A DNA stretch of 64,000 bases from CAZIKF01 sp964539825 (GCA_964539825.1 CAZIKF010000005.1:62001-126000), one strand, 5' to 3'. Counted from the stretch's first letter, positions 1-8,821 are shown. Notes: generated by a model not told the origin, from the sequence alone. Made by a program: numbers and translations.

Positions 1-521
1 AGCATATTTACCAGCCCGATCAGGGTCCCGATCATTCCAAAAGCAGGACCAAATGTGGAGACGCAGTTCACCATCTTCTTATTTAGAGAGTGGCGGTTAT
101 CGAGTTGTTCCACCTCGGACTCAAGAATATAACGGACCAGATCCCCCTCGGTACCATCAATCACAAGCTGAATCCCCTTTCTAACAAACGGATTCTCAAT
201 CTGTCCGAGATCCTCTTCAAGGGAAAGTAACCCTTCTCTTCGGGCCTTCTCTGCGAATTCTATGAGTACTTTGATAATGGCAAGTGAATCCAGTTCCTGA
301 ATAATGAATCCTTGCTTCCAAATAATGGCGAAATTCTTGATCTCCGGCAATGTAAAGTTGATGAACACTGTGGCAAAGGTACCTCCAAGAACAATCTCAA
401 TAGAGGGAACATCCACGAATCCATAGAGCTTATCAATTTCGCTAAAGTGCTTGGAGATGGCGAAAAGGATGAAAAGAGTCCCGAAGGAGTAACCCAGAAA
501 GGTTGCGGTATCGTTCTTCAT
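1..521 (-). CDS. motA: Flagellar motor stator protein MotA (C-terminus outside window)
   Basis: The proton-channel stator subunit of the flagellar motor, an inner-membrane protein that works with MotB. The first 173 residues are visible and run off the left edge. Two N-terminal hydrophobic segments are followed by the MotA cytoplasmic signature (EFAEKARREGLLSLEEDL, then ENPFVRKGIQLVIDG), and the next transmembrane block begins at FGMIGTLIGLVNML. The ATG at 519-521 overlaps the flbD stop as ATGA, so the two are translationally coupled. MotB is expected just beyond the edge. Identity is secure from the signature and from the flbD neighbour; only completeness is unknown. Confidence 0.93.
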   Translation of the reverse strand, partial: MKNDTATFLGYSFGTLFILFAISKHFSEIDKLYGFVDVPSIEIVLGGTFATVFINFTLPEIKNFAIIWKQGFIIQELDSLAIIKVLIEFAEKARREGLLSLEEDLGQIENPFVRKGIQLVIDGTEGDLVRYILESEVEQLDNRHSLNKKMVNCVSTFGPAFGMIGTLIGLVNM

Positions 522-736
522 GAAACCCTGGCTTTTTCTTTCACTTCACTAAATCCAGCTCGAATCAACTTCTGGTATTGAACAATTGCGCTGCATACTT
601 CTTCAGTAGTTTCAGCAACGACGAGCTTAGTCCCATTATTTAGAGTGATGACTGTATCTGGAATTGTTTCTAAATACAGAATCAGATCGGAATTAAGGAA
701 ATACTCGGACCCATTGAGCCTATGGACACAAATCAT
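518..736 (-). CDS. flbD: FlbD/SwrD family flagellar protein
   Basis: A 72-residue protein of the FlbD family, which is encoded beside motA in spirochaetes and Firmicutes; its Bacillus homologue SwrD supports motor torque. It starts MICVHRLNGSEYFLNSDLI and contains the family core (TVITLNNGTKLVVAE). The reading frame extends 27 codons further upstream, but the ATG at 734-736 is chosen because AGAGGC lies just ahead of it and the family begins at this point. Its stop overlaps the motA start. The small size and the neighbour leave little doubt about the family; its exact role in this organism is inferred. Confidence 0.88.
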   Translation of the reverse strand: MICVHRLNGSEYFLNSDLILYLETIPDTVITLNNGTKLVVAETTEEVCSAIVQYQKLIRAGFSEVKEKARVS

Positions 737-839
737 GATTCGCCTCTTTGACTCTATCGGACAAAATTTCAACAGTTGTATACTCAAAAGAAGTGTTTTG
801 CCCTGATTCCAGGACAAATCAGAATCGTAGGATTCCTGA

Positions 840-856
840 GCTCATCGCAGATGAGC
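840..856. repeat. Palindrome GCTCATC-N3-GATGAGC
   Basis: A perfect 7-bp inverted repeat with a 3-base centre, about 100 bp upstream of the flbD start. A six-base-arm version with the same half-sites (CTCATC/GATGAG) occurs at 28921-28935, upstream of another minus-strand gene. It could be an operator or a small hairpin. No poly-T tract follows on either strand, so a terminator is unlikely. Confidence 0.3.
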
Positions 857-924
857 CTTCTTGAGCATGACCCTAAAGGGAAAACCATTGGCTTTACGAC
901 TGGATGAACTTGTATAAAAGGGAA

Positions 925-953
925 GCGGGAATGAGTTTAAGCACCATTCCCGC
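925..953 (-). terminator. Hairpin terminator after the phasin-like gene
   Basis: The perfect 9-bp stem GCGGGAATG/CATTCCCGC (925-933 with 945-953) has an 11-base loop. Read on the minus strand it lies 24 bp past the stop of the phasin-like gene and is followed by a pyrimidine-rich stretch (TTCCCTTTTAT). The T tract is imperfect, hence moderate confidence. Confidence 0.6.
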
Positions 954-976
954 ATCTTTCTTCTTCTTTTCGTTCG

Positions 977-1321
977 CTATGGGTTTTTTTTCTTAGAAGC
1001 TGTTTTCGATTTAGTCTTCGCAGCAGCGGTTTTTTTCTTAGCGCTGAGTGCTGCGACCTTCTTTTGGAGTTCTTCAAACTCCTGCCGAGTGACCAGATCC
1101 ATCTCTTGAGCCATCTGGCTAAAACGATCCCGAAACTCCTGGCCCATCCGTGAGTAAAGATCTTCCGCACGCTTGGAGAAGTCAGAAACTAATTGTGTGC
1201 GCTCATCAACCTGCACACGACCGGCCCGAATCATTTCATCCACAAAATCTTCAACTACTTCGCGTGCAAGCATAGCCGAGCCAACACCAAAATGAAAAAG
1301 ATCTTTAAAACCATCTTTCAT
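977..1321 (-). CDS. Phasin-like coiled-coil protein with lysine/alanine-rich tail
   Basis: A 114-residue soluble protein. Residues about 1-85 are amphipathic helix with the phasin / PHA-granule-regulator look (VEDFVDEMIRAGRVQVDE, then a helix ending in EFEELQKKVAALSAK). Residues about 90-114 are a histone-H1-like basic tail of repeated AKKK/AAAKTKSK. Proteins of this type bind polyhydroxyalkanoate granules or regulate them, and the basic tail may touch nucleic acid; neither is shown here, and no PHA synthase is in the window. AAGGGG precedes the ATG. A hairpin terminator follows, so it can be transcribed as the end of its unit or alone. Confidence 0.65.
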   Translation of the reverse strand: MKDGFKDLFHFGVGSAMLAREVVEDFVDEMIRAGRVQVDERTQLVSDFSKRAEDLYSRMGQEFRDRFSQMAQEMDLVTRQEFEELQKKVAALSAKKKTAAAKTKSKTASKKKNP

Positions 1322-1354
1322 AGCAGCCCCCTTGGAAAATTTTGAATCATTCTA

Positions 1355-2410
1355 TCATGTTAGCTGGCTGAGAACTTCCTTGAGATCAGCGGCAAAGACT
1401 TCTACTTCGTCGATAGCGGTATCAAATGAGGTCATCCATCTTACTATTTTCTCTCTTTCTGACCATACGTGATAGTGATGACCTCTTTTCCACATGGCCT
1501 CGTTAGCTTCCATGGAGACCCTGGCAAACACAGCATTAGATTCGATTGGATAGACAATCTCGACACCGTGAATGGAAGAAACCAATTCTCCAAGACGTAG
1601 AGCCATTGAATTGGCCAAAGAGGCATTTCTCTTCCATAGGTCCTCTTTAAGATAGGATAGTAACTGAGCGCTAATGTAGCGCATCTTTGAAGCCAATTGC
1701 GAACACTGCTTTCTTAGAAATTTAGCTTGCAGAGCCGCATTTTGATTAGAGAAAATGAGAGCTTCTCCCATCAATAGTCCATTTTTGGTGCCTCCAAAAG
1801 AAATCACATCTGCCCCTGATACCTGAAGAAATTCGGCTGGTGTCATTTTTAGGCTAACCAGGGCGTTTGAGAGCCTGGCGCCATCGACGTATAAGAACCA
1901 TCCGTGGCGATCTTTGAATTCTCGTATTCTACCAAGTTCCTCGGGATGATAAACGGTACCTATCTCAGTTGCCTGGGTGAGGCTAAGCACCTTGGGCTGA
2001 ACCCTGTGTTCACAATCTAAATCCTCAAGAAATGTTTCTAGATCTAAGAGGGTCAATTTTCCATTTTTATGAGGAATATCAAGCAGCTTTACTGAAAGAA
2101 ATTTTTCGGGAGCACCGCATTCATCCACATGTATATGACTGACATCTGTGCATATGATGGCCTCAAAAGATTTCAGGAGAGTACCAAGACCAACGAGGTT
2201 GGCTCCCGTGCCGGTCATGGTGAAACAGACTCCTACAGGGGCTTCAAATAATTCTTGGAAAGCCTGAACAGCTTTCTGGGTCCAGGGATCCTCTCCATAA
2301 GCAATCTCCTGTCCTACATTAGCTTCTTCAATGGCCTCCAGTATTTGGCTGCTCACTCCCGAATGATTGTCACTCCCAAAACTAAACTTTCTTTTGGGAT
2401 CAAAACTCAT
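1355..2410 (-). CDS. Low-specificity L-threonine aldolase-like PLP enzyme
   Basis: A fold-type-I PLP enzyme of 351 residues, expected to cleave L-threonine or L-allo-threonine to glycine and acetaldehyde in the cytosol. It opens with the family's N-terminal motif (FSFGSDNHSGVSSQILEAI), has the YVDGARLSNAL aspartate segment and the PLP-lysine motif SFGGTKNGL. A GTG 15 bp upstream is possible, but the ATG at 2408-2410 has GGAGG about 9 bp ahead and overlaps the previous gene's TGA (ATGA). This makes it the last gene of a coupled unit with an ABC-2 exporter, an unusual partner. Some family members act on other beta-hydroxy amino acids, so the substrate is not certain. Confidence 0.85.
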   Translation of the reverse strand: MSFDPKRKFSFGSDNHSGVSSQILEAIEEANVGQEIAYGEDPWTQKAVQAFQELFEAPVGVCFTMTGTGANLVGLGTLLKSFEAIICTDVSHIHVDECGAPEKFLSVKLLDIPHKNGKLTLLDLETFLEDLDCEHRVQPKVLSLTQATEIGTVYHPEELGRIREFKDRHGWFLYVDGARLSNALVSLKMTPAEFLQVSGADVISFGGTKNGLLMGEALIFSNQNAALQAKFLRKQCSQLASKMRYISAQLLSYLKEDLWKRNASLANSMALRLGELVSSIHGVEIVYPIESNAVFARVSMEANEAMWKRGHHYHVWSEREKIVRWMTSFDTAIDEVEVFAADLKEVLSQLT

Positions 2411-3417
2411 CTGTTCATCCTCCACAGAGAAACTCCTCCCATCTGGAGTATAAAGGCACCAAAGAGAATCGCCGTAAGTTCCCAGCTGACGGGGTAGAAA
2501 AACCTGGGATTCAATTGAGGAATCAAGTGTAGGCGGGAATCAAGATTTGATCTATTCTGCACTATTTTTTTTAGAACCTCCGATTCAAGAGCCCCTTCTT
2601 TTTCGCGGCTTAATTCACCAGCTTCGTGATCATCATGATCATGAGAACTCTTACCGGGAAACCTGCGGAGTGGATGATGCTCCTTGAGCTTTAACTCACC
2701 TCGTAAGGCCAATATATGATCCATTTCTTTCTGAAATTCTTCCGGCCCCTGCTCAAATCCGCTAAGACGATGAAATTCATAGGCGATTTGCACATCGCCA
2801 ATCTTAAAGGCTGAAATAGCTGCTGAAAGTCCAAAGTTACGCAAGTTGAAACGGTCATCTGTAGTCCATTCTCTGGGATTTAGGCGCGATAGGGTCTCAA
2901 AGCAACGATGAAAAAACCTGATCGCCCTGGAGTAGTTTTTCTCCAATTGGTACTCAATGAGTCCATAATCACCATAAAGCCGATAAATACGCTTCTGAGA
3001 AGGATGATGAATGATAGCGCTCCGAAGGATATCCCGTGCTTCATCCACTTCTCCAAAGGAAACCGCGATCGTATTGGAAAGAATGGCTATGGCTTCTGTG
3101 AAAGATGGATCAATCGCTATGGACCATTCAATCAGAGGCCTGAATTCCTTTGTATTCACCAGGGATGAATAGTAAGCAATCTGATCTCCAGACTCCTTTT
3201 CTTCCCATTCAGAATTGTGCATATAGAAATCCAACTTCTTCCAGAGATAGGAACTCAGCCCAAACTTAAACTCAGAGCGAAGTGAAGAAATGACATCCTC
3301 TTGAAGGGTAGCGATTCCTGAATCTTGCCTTTCCCTGAGAAGTACACACTGCCCTGCTATGGCCAGTGACAAACTCAGCGCAAAGAACCAGCCCATATGG
3401 GGCCTGATCAAGGTCAT
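2407..3417 (-). CDS. TPR-like membrane protein linked to ABC-2 exporter
   Basis: A 336-residue protein of unknown function. An N-terminal hydrophobic segment (residues about 9-26) acts as anchor or signal, residues about 80-240 are helical with TPR-like pairs (SFTEAIAILSNTIAVSFGEV, KRIYRLYGDYGLIEYQLEKN), a His/Asp-rich stretch (HDHDDHEAGE) lies near residue 255, and a second membrane segment (ELTAILFGAFILQMGGV) ends the protein. The middle would therefore sit in the periplasm. Its start overlaps the stop of the ABC-2 permease (ATGA) and its stop overlaps the aldolase start. Context suggests an accessory subunit of the exporter. The His/Asp patch could bind metal, which is inference only. Confidence 0.6.
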   Translation of the reverse strand: MTLIRPHMGWFFALSLSLAIAGQCVLLRERQDSGIATLQEDVISSLRSEFKFGLSSYLWKKLDFYMHNSEWEEKESGDQIAYYSSLVNTKEFRPLIEWSIAIDPSFTEAIAILSNTIAVSFGEVDEARDILRSAIIHHPSQKRIYRLYGDYGLIEYQLEKNYSRAIRFFHRCFETLSRLNPREWTTDDRFNLRNFGLSAAISAFKIGDVQIAYEFHRLSGFEQGPEEFQKEMDHILALRGELKLKEHHPLRRFPGKSSHDHDDHEAGELSREKEGALESEVLKKIVQNRSNLDSRLHLIPQLNPRFFYPVSWELTAILFGAFILQMGGVSLWRMNR

Positions 3418-4148
3418 AGAGCTTTTCTCTCAAATTGTAGGGTGGCCAGAAGGAGAGAGGACATCGAAAAGACTAGTGTATAGGCTGAAAGAAATCCCAT
3501 ATATTTCAAGGAAAATTCTTTGGCGTGAACAATCATATTTAAATAGCCGTAGTATTTGAAATTGGGTATGAGCAGTAAAAAACCTTTCACTAGCGAGCCC
3601 ACGTCGGCCCCAAGAAGATAGTGTTCCAGCAGACTCACAAAAAAGAACAGAAAGAAAAACGCGAAAATAGAAATCAATTTAGTGAAAATCGTTGAAAACA
3701 AGACCAGCACGGCGATGGCCAAAGTAAGTTCCAGAAAGATGAAACCCAGGCCAACCAGGCATCTTGGCTGAAAACCGTTGAGAAAAGTCGCACAGACCGT
3801 AAAGACTATCCCGGTAATCAATAGCGAGGCGCCCACAGAGAGGACAATTCCTCCAAACTTTCCAAACAAATATTCCAGCCTGGAAACTTCTCTCACCAGG
3901 TAATAATAAATGCTCTTGCGCTCCAAATCATCGTACAGAGTTTCCGTGGTAAAAAAGACCGCCAATAGAATGTGAACAAGCCACAAGATCGAAATCCCCG
4001 ACTCTAGAAAAAGTTTTCCACGCATCGCCTCGTCCGTGCTTGTGAAGGAAGCGGTAACGAATAAAAAGAGAATGGAAATACCCAGGCTCAACCAGAAAAA
4101 ATGATTTCGACGGGCTTCAATAAATACATCCCTGGCAATTTGAAACAT
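3414..4148 (-). CDS. ABC-2 type transporter permease
   Basis: The membrane subunit (244 residues, about six transmembrane segments) of an ABC-2 exporter. It starts MFQIARDVFIEARRNHFFWL, the usual cytoplasmic lead-in of this family, followed by hydrophobic segments around residues 20-37, 55-70, 100-123, 130-160, 165-185 and 215-238. It lies 3 bp downstream of the ATPase gene and overlaps the next gene by 4 bp. The substrate cannot be read from the sequence; such pairs move lipids, polysaccharides or drugs, or serve motility. Confidence 0.85.
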   Translation of the reverse strand: MFQIARDVFIEARRNHFFWLSLGISILFLFVTASFTSTDEAMRGKLFLESGISILWLVHILLAVFFTTETLYDDLERKSIYYYLVREVSRLEYLFGKFGGIVLSVGASLLITGIVFTVCATFLNGFQPRCLVGLGFIFLELTLAIAVLVLFSTIFTKLISIFAFFFLFFFVSLLEHYLLGADVGSLVKGFLLLIPNFKYYGYLNMIVHAKEFSLKYMGFLSAYTLVFSMSSLLLATLQFERKAL

Positions 4149-4151
4149 GGC

Positions 4152-4895
4152 TCACCCCCTATCCTCACGAACCTTTTCTACGAAAAAGTTCTCTAGATTC
4201 CCTTTCTCCCCAAGCAGATCCTTGGAACTCCCTTCCAATAGAATTTTTCCGCGGTTGAGAATACAAAAGTCATCACAGATTTCCTGTACATCCAGAAGAT
4301 GGTGAGAACTCAAAAACACGGCTTTACCCTGCTTCTTTAGCTCCCTGAGCATCTCCTTCACATAATTTCTTCCCAATGGGTCTAACCCTGTTGTTGGCTC
4401 ATCGAAAATGAGAAGATCTGGATCATGAATCAGAGCTTGTACGAGGGCAAGTCTTTGCTTCATTCCTTTTGAAAAGGTTTTAACCTGTTGATCCTGGACT
4501 TCCAATAATCCTAACAGTTCCAGCCAGGATTGAGATCTCTCCAGCAATGTGTCACGGGTTAGTCCAGAAAGGTAACCCAGGGACCGAAGGATTTCTCTAG
4601 GGGTCAGGTAAGGGGAAAAATAGGCGTTTTCTGGTGCGTATCCCACTCTGGAACGTAGTTCTGGATCTCCAACCTCCCTTCCAAAGAGTTCAATTTTTCC
4701 GGAGAACCTGGGTAGGAGACCCAAGACAGATTTGATGGTTGTGGTTTTACCCGCTCCGTTAGGTCCTAAAAACGCGTAGATTCTGGCTGGAAGCACCTTC
4801 AAAGACACCTCGAAGAGTATTTTCTTATGCGGTTTAAGCAATCCCTGGGAGAGAGAAACCTCCAGATTTTCAATAAGTAGTGAGGCATGTTCCAT
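4152..4895 (-). CDS. ABC transporter ATP-binding protein (ABC-2 partner)
   Basis: The nucleotide-binding subunit, about 247 residues. Walker A is FLGPNGAGKTTT, the signature is FSKGMKQRLAL (LSGG replaced by SKGM, common in ABC-2 ATPases), Walker B is LLIFDEPTTGLDP and the switch histidine sits in SSHHLLD. The frame is open 35 codons further upstream, but that stretch does not look like ABC sequence, so the start is placed at MEHASLLIENLEV. A TTGACA and a TAGATT-like box 17 bp apart lie immediately ahead of this ATG, which would give a nearly leaderless message. Partner of the permease that follows. Confidence 0.88.
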   Translation of the reverse strand: MEHASLLIENLEVSLSQGLLKPHKKILFEVSLKVLPARIYAFLGPNGAGKTTTIKSVLGLLPRFSGKIELFGREVGDPELRSRVGYAPENAYFSPYLTPREILRSLGYLSGLTRDTLLERSQSWLELLGLLEVQDQQVKTFSKGMKQRLALVQALIHDPDLLIFDEPTTGLDPLGRNYVKEMLRELKKQGKAVFLSSHHLLDVQEICDDFCILNRGKILLEGSSKDLLGEKGNLENFFVEKVREDRG

Positions 4896-4971
4896 GCTGA
4901 TGAATCTAAGAGACATTAATCCGGCTGTCAACTCAACAAATTCACTATGCTGACAAAATATTTGACACACC

Positions 4972-5109
4972 TTAGGGGTATTGATAAACTTCGGCCTCAA
5001 TCCAGGTTATTGCTTCAAATAAGTCTTTAAGTTGACCAGTATTCGGGTTCCCCATCCCCCCGCCCGATAACTGGTCAACACTCTTTTTAAGGGCTTTGGA
5101 ATGAGGCAT
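4972..5109 (-). CDS. Possible small protein of 45 residues
   Basis: A short frame from an ATG preceded by AGGA to a TAA, in the otherwise empty gap between the permease gene ending at 5166 and the ABC ATPase. It starts MPHSKALKKSVDQLSGGGMG and has an acidic C-terminus. The composition is protein-like, but there is no recognisable family. It may be spurious or a gene remnant. Confidence 0.25.
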   Translation of the reverse strand: MPHSKALKKSVDQLSGGGMGNPNTGQLKDLFEAITWIEAEVYQYP

Positions 5110-5165
5110 ATTCCGGTCCTGATCCCAAAGCAGGAAACTAATCCAATCAAACACCATTCCCTTAG

Positions 5166-5972
5166 CTAGCTATCAACGGAGCCTTTCTTTTTTAAAAGCA
5201 AGGCTTCAAGGATTTCGCCGAGACCTTGAAAAGAAAAAACACATAGGGCTATGGCTGTGGCCGGTGCCAGAGAAATTAACCAGGATTGGCTCAAATAGGT
5301 TTTTCCTTCATATACCAGCCAGCCCCAGGAAATGGTCTCTGGACCGCCGCCCAATCCCAGAAAACTAAGTGTTGACTCCGCCAGAACCATGGTACCAACC
5401 CGAAAGGTAGCCAGGACAATCAAAGGAGAATACAGGTTGGGTAGAAGATGTCTCCAGTAGATCCTTAGCTTCCCTGCCCCTATAGCCTGGGCGGCAAGCA
5501 CGAATTCTTTGGATTTCATCTCCAGTAAATAAGAGCGAACCAATCTACCATTGGAAGCCCAACCACTAAGGCTTAGCGCAAGAACCACATCCCAGACTGA
5601 ACTTTCGGGATGTCTCGCGGCAATTAGAATTGCTAACAGCAAAGGGGGAAAGACGAGGAATAGATCCAGGATCATCAAATAGGCTTGATCAACAATCCTC
5701 TTTGAAAAGAGCACCCAGCTAGATAATAACAGTGGAATGAAAAGGGTTATAAGACTTACGCTAACCCCAATGAATAGACTGTGGCGGGCCCCGTAGACAA
5801 TACGGCTCCACAAATCCCTTCCTAGCCCATCGAAGCCAAGGGGATACGACTGAGCAGCAGGCTTGAGAATTTTACTTAGATCTTGAAAATTGGGATCATG
5901 AAGGGTGAAGAATCCAGGAAAAAGGGCGAGGAGGAGTAGAAAGATCGAACCCGCCAGGGACAGGATTCCCAA
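5166..5972 (-). CDS. ABC transporter permease, DppC/OppC type
   Basis: The second inner-membrane permease of a peptide/nickel-type ABC importer (268 residues). The family pattern is clear: a short N-terminal helix, a periplasmic loop with HPLG-like text (SYPLGFDGLGRDLWSRIVYG, the DppC hallmark GTDxxGRD), then five membrane segments and the EAA loop (AAQAIGAGKLRIYWRHLLPN). The start seems to be a TTG 23 bp after the dppB-like stop; no better codon is visible. No substrate-binding protein or ATPase gene lies beside the pair, so these must be encoded elsewhere. Confidence 0.88.
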   Translation of the reverse strand: MGILSLAGSIFLLLLALFPGFFTLHDPNFQDLSKILKPAAQSYPLGFDGLGRDLWSRIVYGARHSLFIGVSVSLITLFIPLLLSSWVLFSKRIVDQAYLMILDLFLVFPPLLLAILIAARHPESSVWDVVLALSLSGWASNGRLVRSYLLEMKSKEFVLAAQAIGAGKLRIYWRHLLPNLYSPLIVLATFRVGTMVLAESTLSFLGLGGGPETISWGWLVYEGKTYLSQSWLISLAPATAIALCVFSFQGLGEILEALLLKKKGSVDS

Positions 5973-5994
5973 TACTTTCTGTCCGGGACTGAGA

Positions 5995-6903
5995 TTAATC
6001 TTGATACTTCGGATCCAAGAATCGATAGCTTCCCTCTACGATGAAATTTACAAACATAACTCCTAGACAGGAAACCAGGACCGATGCCAAAATCACGTTG
6101 TAATCACGCGACAGGATTCCCTGCAGAATATAAGTTCCAATACCCTTATAAGCGAAAAGTGTTTCCGCTACCACGGCACCCGTCAGGAGATTTCCAAACT
6201 CCAGACCGATCAGAGTCACCGTGGGAACCAGGGTATTTCGAAATCCGTGGGAAATTACCACCCGCCACTTACTCAAACCCTTGGCATAGGCGACCAGGAT
6301 ATAGGGCTCTTCTAAGATCTCCAGCAATTTATTTTGTACCACTCTTTGGAGAAATGCCGCTGGCCTTAATCCCACTGTAAGAGCCGGTAATACCAGGGCT
6401 TGCGGAAGCTCAGTACCCGAGACAGGCAACCACCCCAGCACCAGGGAGAATACCACCATAAGAACCAGTCCGAACCAGAAAACCGGGGTAGATAGGAAAA
6501 GAGTTGTGATCAATCTCAGGACCTGATCAATCCAGGTTCCTGAGAAATATGCACCGGCTATTCCAGCACTCAGACCGATTATGACCAGCAAAACTAACCC
6601 GCAGAATGCTAACAGCGCGGTGTTAAACACCCTGATCTTCAACTCCTGTCGAATGTCCTCACCGGTTATCAGGCTCTTGCCAAAATCAAAGGTAAAGAAT
6701 TTTAATGCGTAAACCCCAAGTTTTTCAGAAAGATTCAGCTTCTCACGACTCATTCTTTTGCGCAGTTCGGACTCGGAGACTCCCCTGTCCAATCGTGAAA
6801 GGACTGGATTTCCTGGTACCATGGTCATCACCCAGAATGTGAGAAAGAAAACACCCGCGAGAGTGAGAAACATCCGAAGTAGGGATGCGAACAGGAACTT
6901 CAT
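5995..6903 (-). CDS. ABC transporter permease, DppB/OppB type
   Basis: The first permease of the same importer (302 residues). The N-terminus reads LTFWVMTMVPGNPV (family FxxxxxxPGDP), followed by a short periplasmic part and five further membrane segments. The EAA loop is YAKGLSKWRVVISHGFRNTL and the C-terminus reads GSYRFLDPKYQD (family YxxLDPRIR). It lies 17 bp after lepA and is likely cotranscribed with the DppC-type gene. Substrate (peptide, nickel or other) is not determinable from the permease alone. Confidence 0.9.
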   Translation of the reverse strand: MKFLFASLLRMFLTLAGVFFLTFWVMTMVPGNPVLSRLDRGVSESELRKRMSREKLNLSEKLGVYALKFFTFDFGKSLITGEDIRQELKIRVFNTALLAFCGLVLLVIIGLSAGIAGAYFSGTWIDQVLRLITTLFLSTPVFWFGLVLMVVFSLVLGWLPVSGTELPQALVLPALTVGLRPAAFLQRVVQNKLLEILEEPYILVAYAKGLSKWRVVISHGFRNTLVPTVTLIGLEFGNLLTGAVVAETLFAYKGIGTYILQGILSRDYNVILASVLVSCLGVMFVNFIVEGSYRFLDPKYQD

Positions 6904-6919
6904 GGATATTAAAAGTGAC

Positions 6920-8731
6920 TTATTTCTTGTCTGAAATCTTGAGAACCGCCAGAAAAGCTTCCTGGGGAACCTCTACCTTTCCAACCATTTTCATACGCTT
7001 TTTCCCCTTTTTTTGCTTCTGAAGGAGTTTCTTCTTTCGCGTAATGTCACCTCCGTAACATTTCGCAAGAACGTTTTTTCTCATGGCTGGGATCGTGGAT
7101 CTAGCTATTGCGCGAGCACCCAACATGGCCTGTATGGGTACTTCAAACATTTGCCGAGGAATCAAGCCCTTCAGAAGTTCCACCAGTTCGCGTCCTCGGT
7201 GATAGGCGGCATCCTTGGGTACAATCATGGTGAAAGCATCAATAGGCTCCCCAGAGATAGCTATCTCCATCTTAACCAGCTTTGCCCTTCGATAACCTAT
7301 GAAGTCATAGTCCAGAGATGCATATCCTTGTGAACAGGATTTTAGTCGATCAAAGAAGTCCAGGATCATCTCACTCAGGGGCATCTCATAGGTTAAGATC
7401 ACTCGAGACCGATCCAGATATTTCATATCCACATAGGTAGCTCGCTTTTGCTCACACAGATCCATCACCGAACCTATGTATTCCTTGGGCATATAAATAG
7501 AAATCTTGATGTAGGGTTCTTCGATGTATTCAAATCGGTTGGGATCAGGCAACTTACTTGGATTATCAATTTCCCTGACTTCCTCGTCGGTGAGAGTGAT
7601 GCGGTAAACCACCGAGGGAGCGGTAGCAACCAGATCAAGATCAAATTCTCTCTCCAATCGTTCCTGAATAACTTCTGAGTGTAAAAGTCCAAGAAAGCCG
7701 CAGCGATATCCGAAGCCAAGTGCCTGAGAAGTGTCCGGATCATAAGAAATTGAAGAGTCATTCAGACTCAGTTTTTCTAGAGCAGACTTGAGATCCTCAT
7801 AATCCTCGGAATTGACAGGATATAGACCACAAAAAACCATCTGGCGAACCGGCTTGAAGCCAGGCAAAGGAGTCACGGATTTCTTCGTCGCATCCATGAT
7901 CGTATCGCCGATAAGGACATCCTCAAGTGATTTTACAGAAGCTGTCAGGTAGCCAACCATCCCAGGATATAAAATATCCACCCTGGATTCTTCAGGGGTG
8001 AAAACGCCTACTTCCGAGACTTCGAATTCCTCATCAGCGGCAAACATCCGAATCTTAGTACCCCGGGTTATTTTTCCCCCGTAAACCCTGACAAAAATAA
8101 TTGCACCTCGATAGGATTCAAATTTTGCGTCAAATACCAGTGCCCTGAGGTCGAGGCTATTTTCCACATTAGGGGGAGGAAATACTTGATGTATCTTTTC
8201 CAGGATCAGGTCGATGTTCGTACCATTTTTTGCCGAAACCTGGGGAATCTCAGTAGCATCTATTCCCAGAAGTTCCTCGATTTCCTCGGCGACTTGGTCG
8301 GGGCAGGCCGCCGGAAGATCAATCTTGTTGATTACCGGCATAATCGCCAGTTCCTGCTCCAGTGCCATGTACATATTTGCAATTGTCTGAGATTCGGCTC
8401 CCTGTGCCGCGTCTACTACCAGAATAGCTCCATCACAAGCGGAAAGAGCCCTGGACACCTCATAGGTGAAATCCACATGCCCCGGAGTATCAATAAGGTA
8501 ATAGATGTAGTCCTTGCCATCACGAGCTTTGTACAAACATTGGATAGCCTGGGACTTAATGGTGATCCCGCGCTCTCTTTCGATATCCATACTATCGAGT
8601 AACTGATCCTTCATCTTGCGGTCACTAACCGTTCCGGTAAGGGAGATGATGCGATCGGCAAGGGTAGACTTGCCATGATCAATATGGGCGATGATTGAAA
8701 ATATTCGAATCCGACTGGGATCGTAGTGCAT
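6920..8731 (-). CDS. lepA: Elongation factor 4 (LepA)
   Basis: A ribosome-associated translational GTPase of 603 residues, the family's normal length, thought to act on stalled or back-translocating ribosomes and in subunit biogenesis. All G motifs are visible: AHIDHGKST (G1), RGITIKSQ (G2), DTPGH (G3), NKID (G4) and SAK (G5). The LepA-specific C-terminal region is present (KKLLQKQKKGKKRMK near the end). A TTG start 33 bp upstream is possible, but the ATG at 8729-8731 gives the usual 15-20 residues ahead of G1. There is no strong Shine-Dalgarno sequence. Cytoplasmic. Confidence 0.97.
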   Translation of the reverse strand: MHYDPSRIRIFSIIAHIDHGKSTLADRIISLTGTVSDRKMKDQLLDSMDIERERGITIKSQAIQCLYKARDGKDYIYYLIDTPGHVDFTYEVSRALSACDGAILVVDAAQGAESQTIANMYMALEQELAIMPVINKIDLPAACPDQVAEEIEELLGIDATEIPQVSAKNGTNIDLILEKIHQVFPPPNVENSLDLRALVFDAKFESYRGAIIFVRVYGGKITRGTKIRMFAADEEFEVSEVGVFTPEESRVDILYPGMVGYLTASVKSLEDVLIGDTIMDATKKSVTPLPGFKPVRQMVFCGLYPVNSEDYEDLKSALEKLSLNDSSISYDPDTSQALGFGYRCGFLGLLHSEVIQERLEREFDLDLVATAPSVVYRITLTDEEVREIDNPSKLPDPNRFEYIEEPYIKISIYMPKEYIGSVMDLCEQKRATYVDMKYLDRSRVILTYEMPLSEMILDFFDRLKSCSQGYASLDYDFIGYRRAKLVKMEIAISGEPIDAFTMIVPKDAAYHRGRELVELLKGLIPRQMFEVPIQAMLGARAIARSTIPAMRKNVLAKCYGGDITRKKKLLQKQKKGKKRMKMVGKVEVPQEAFLAVLKISDKK

Positions 8732-8821
8732 TTGAAACCTGGAATGGGGCTTGAAGTAAGTCAAAAACTAACAGATAGAGGCAGGAAAAGAAAGCTCTGA
8801 GAGATTCGAGTCCATGAAGCT

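Noticed and set aside
754..780. Sigma-28-like promoter (TACA, 15-bp spacer, TCCGATAG on the minus strand) ahead of flbD
   Set aside because: The start of transcription would fall on or inside the ribosome-binding site of flbD, leaving no leader. The match is suggestive but the geometry is poor.
2908..3168. Plus-strand frame opposite the TPR-like membrane protein gene
   Set aside because: It is the shadow of a longer, family-consistent minus-strand gene and has no ribosome site. The same applies to the many other antisense frames in the window.
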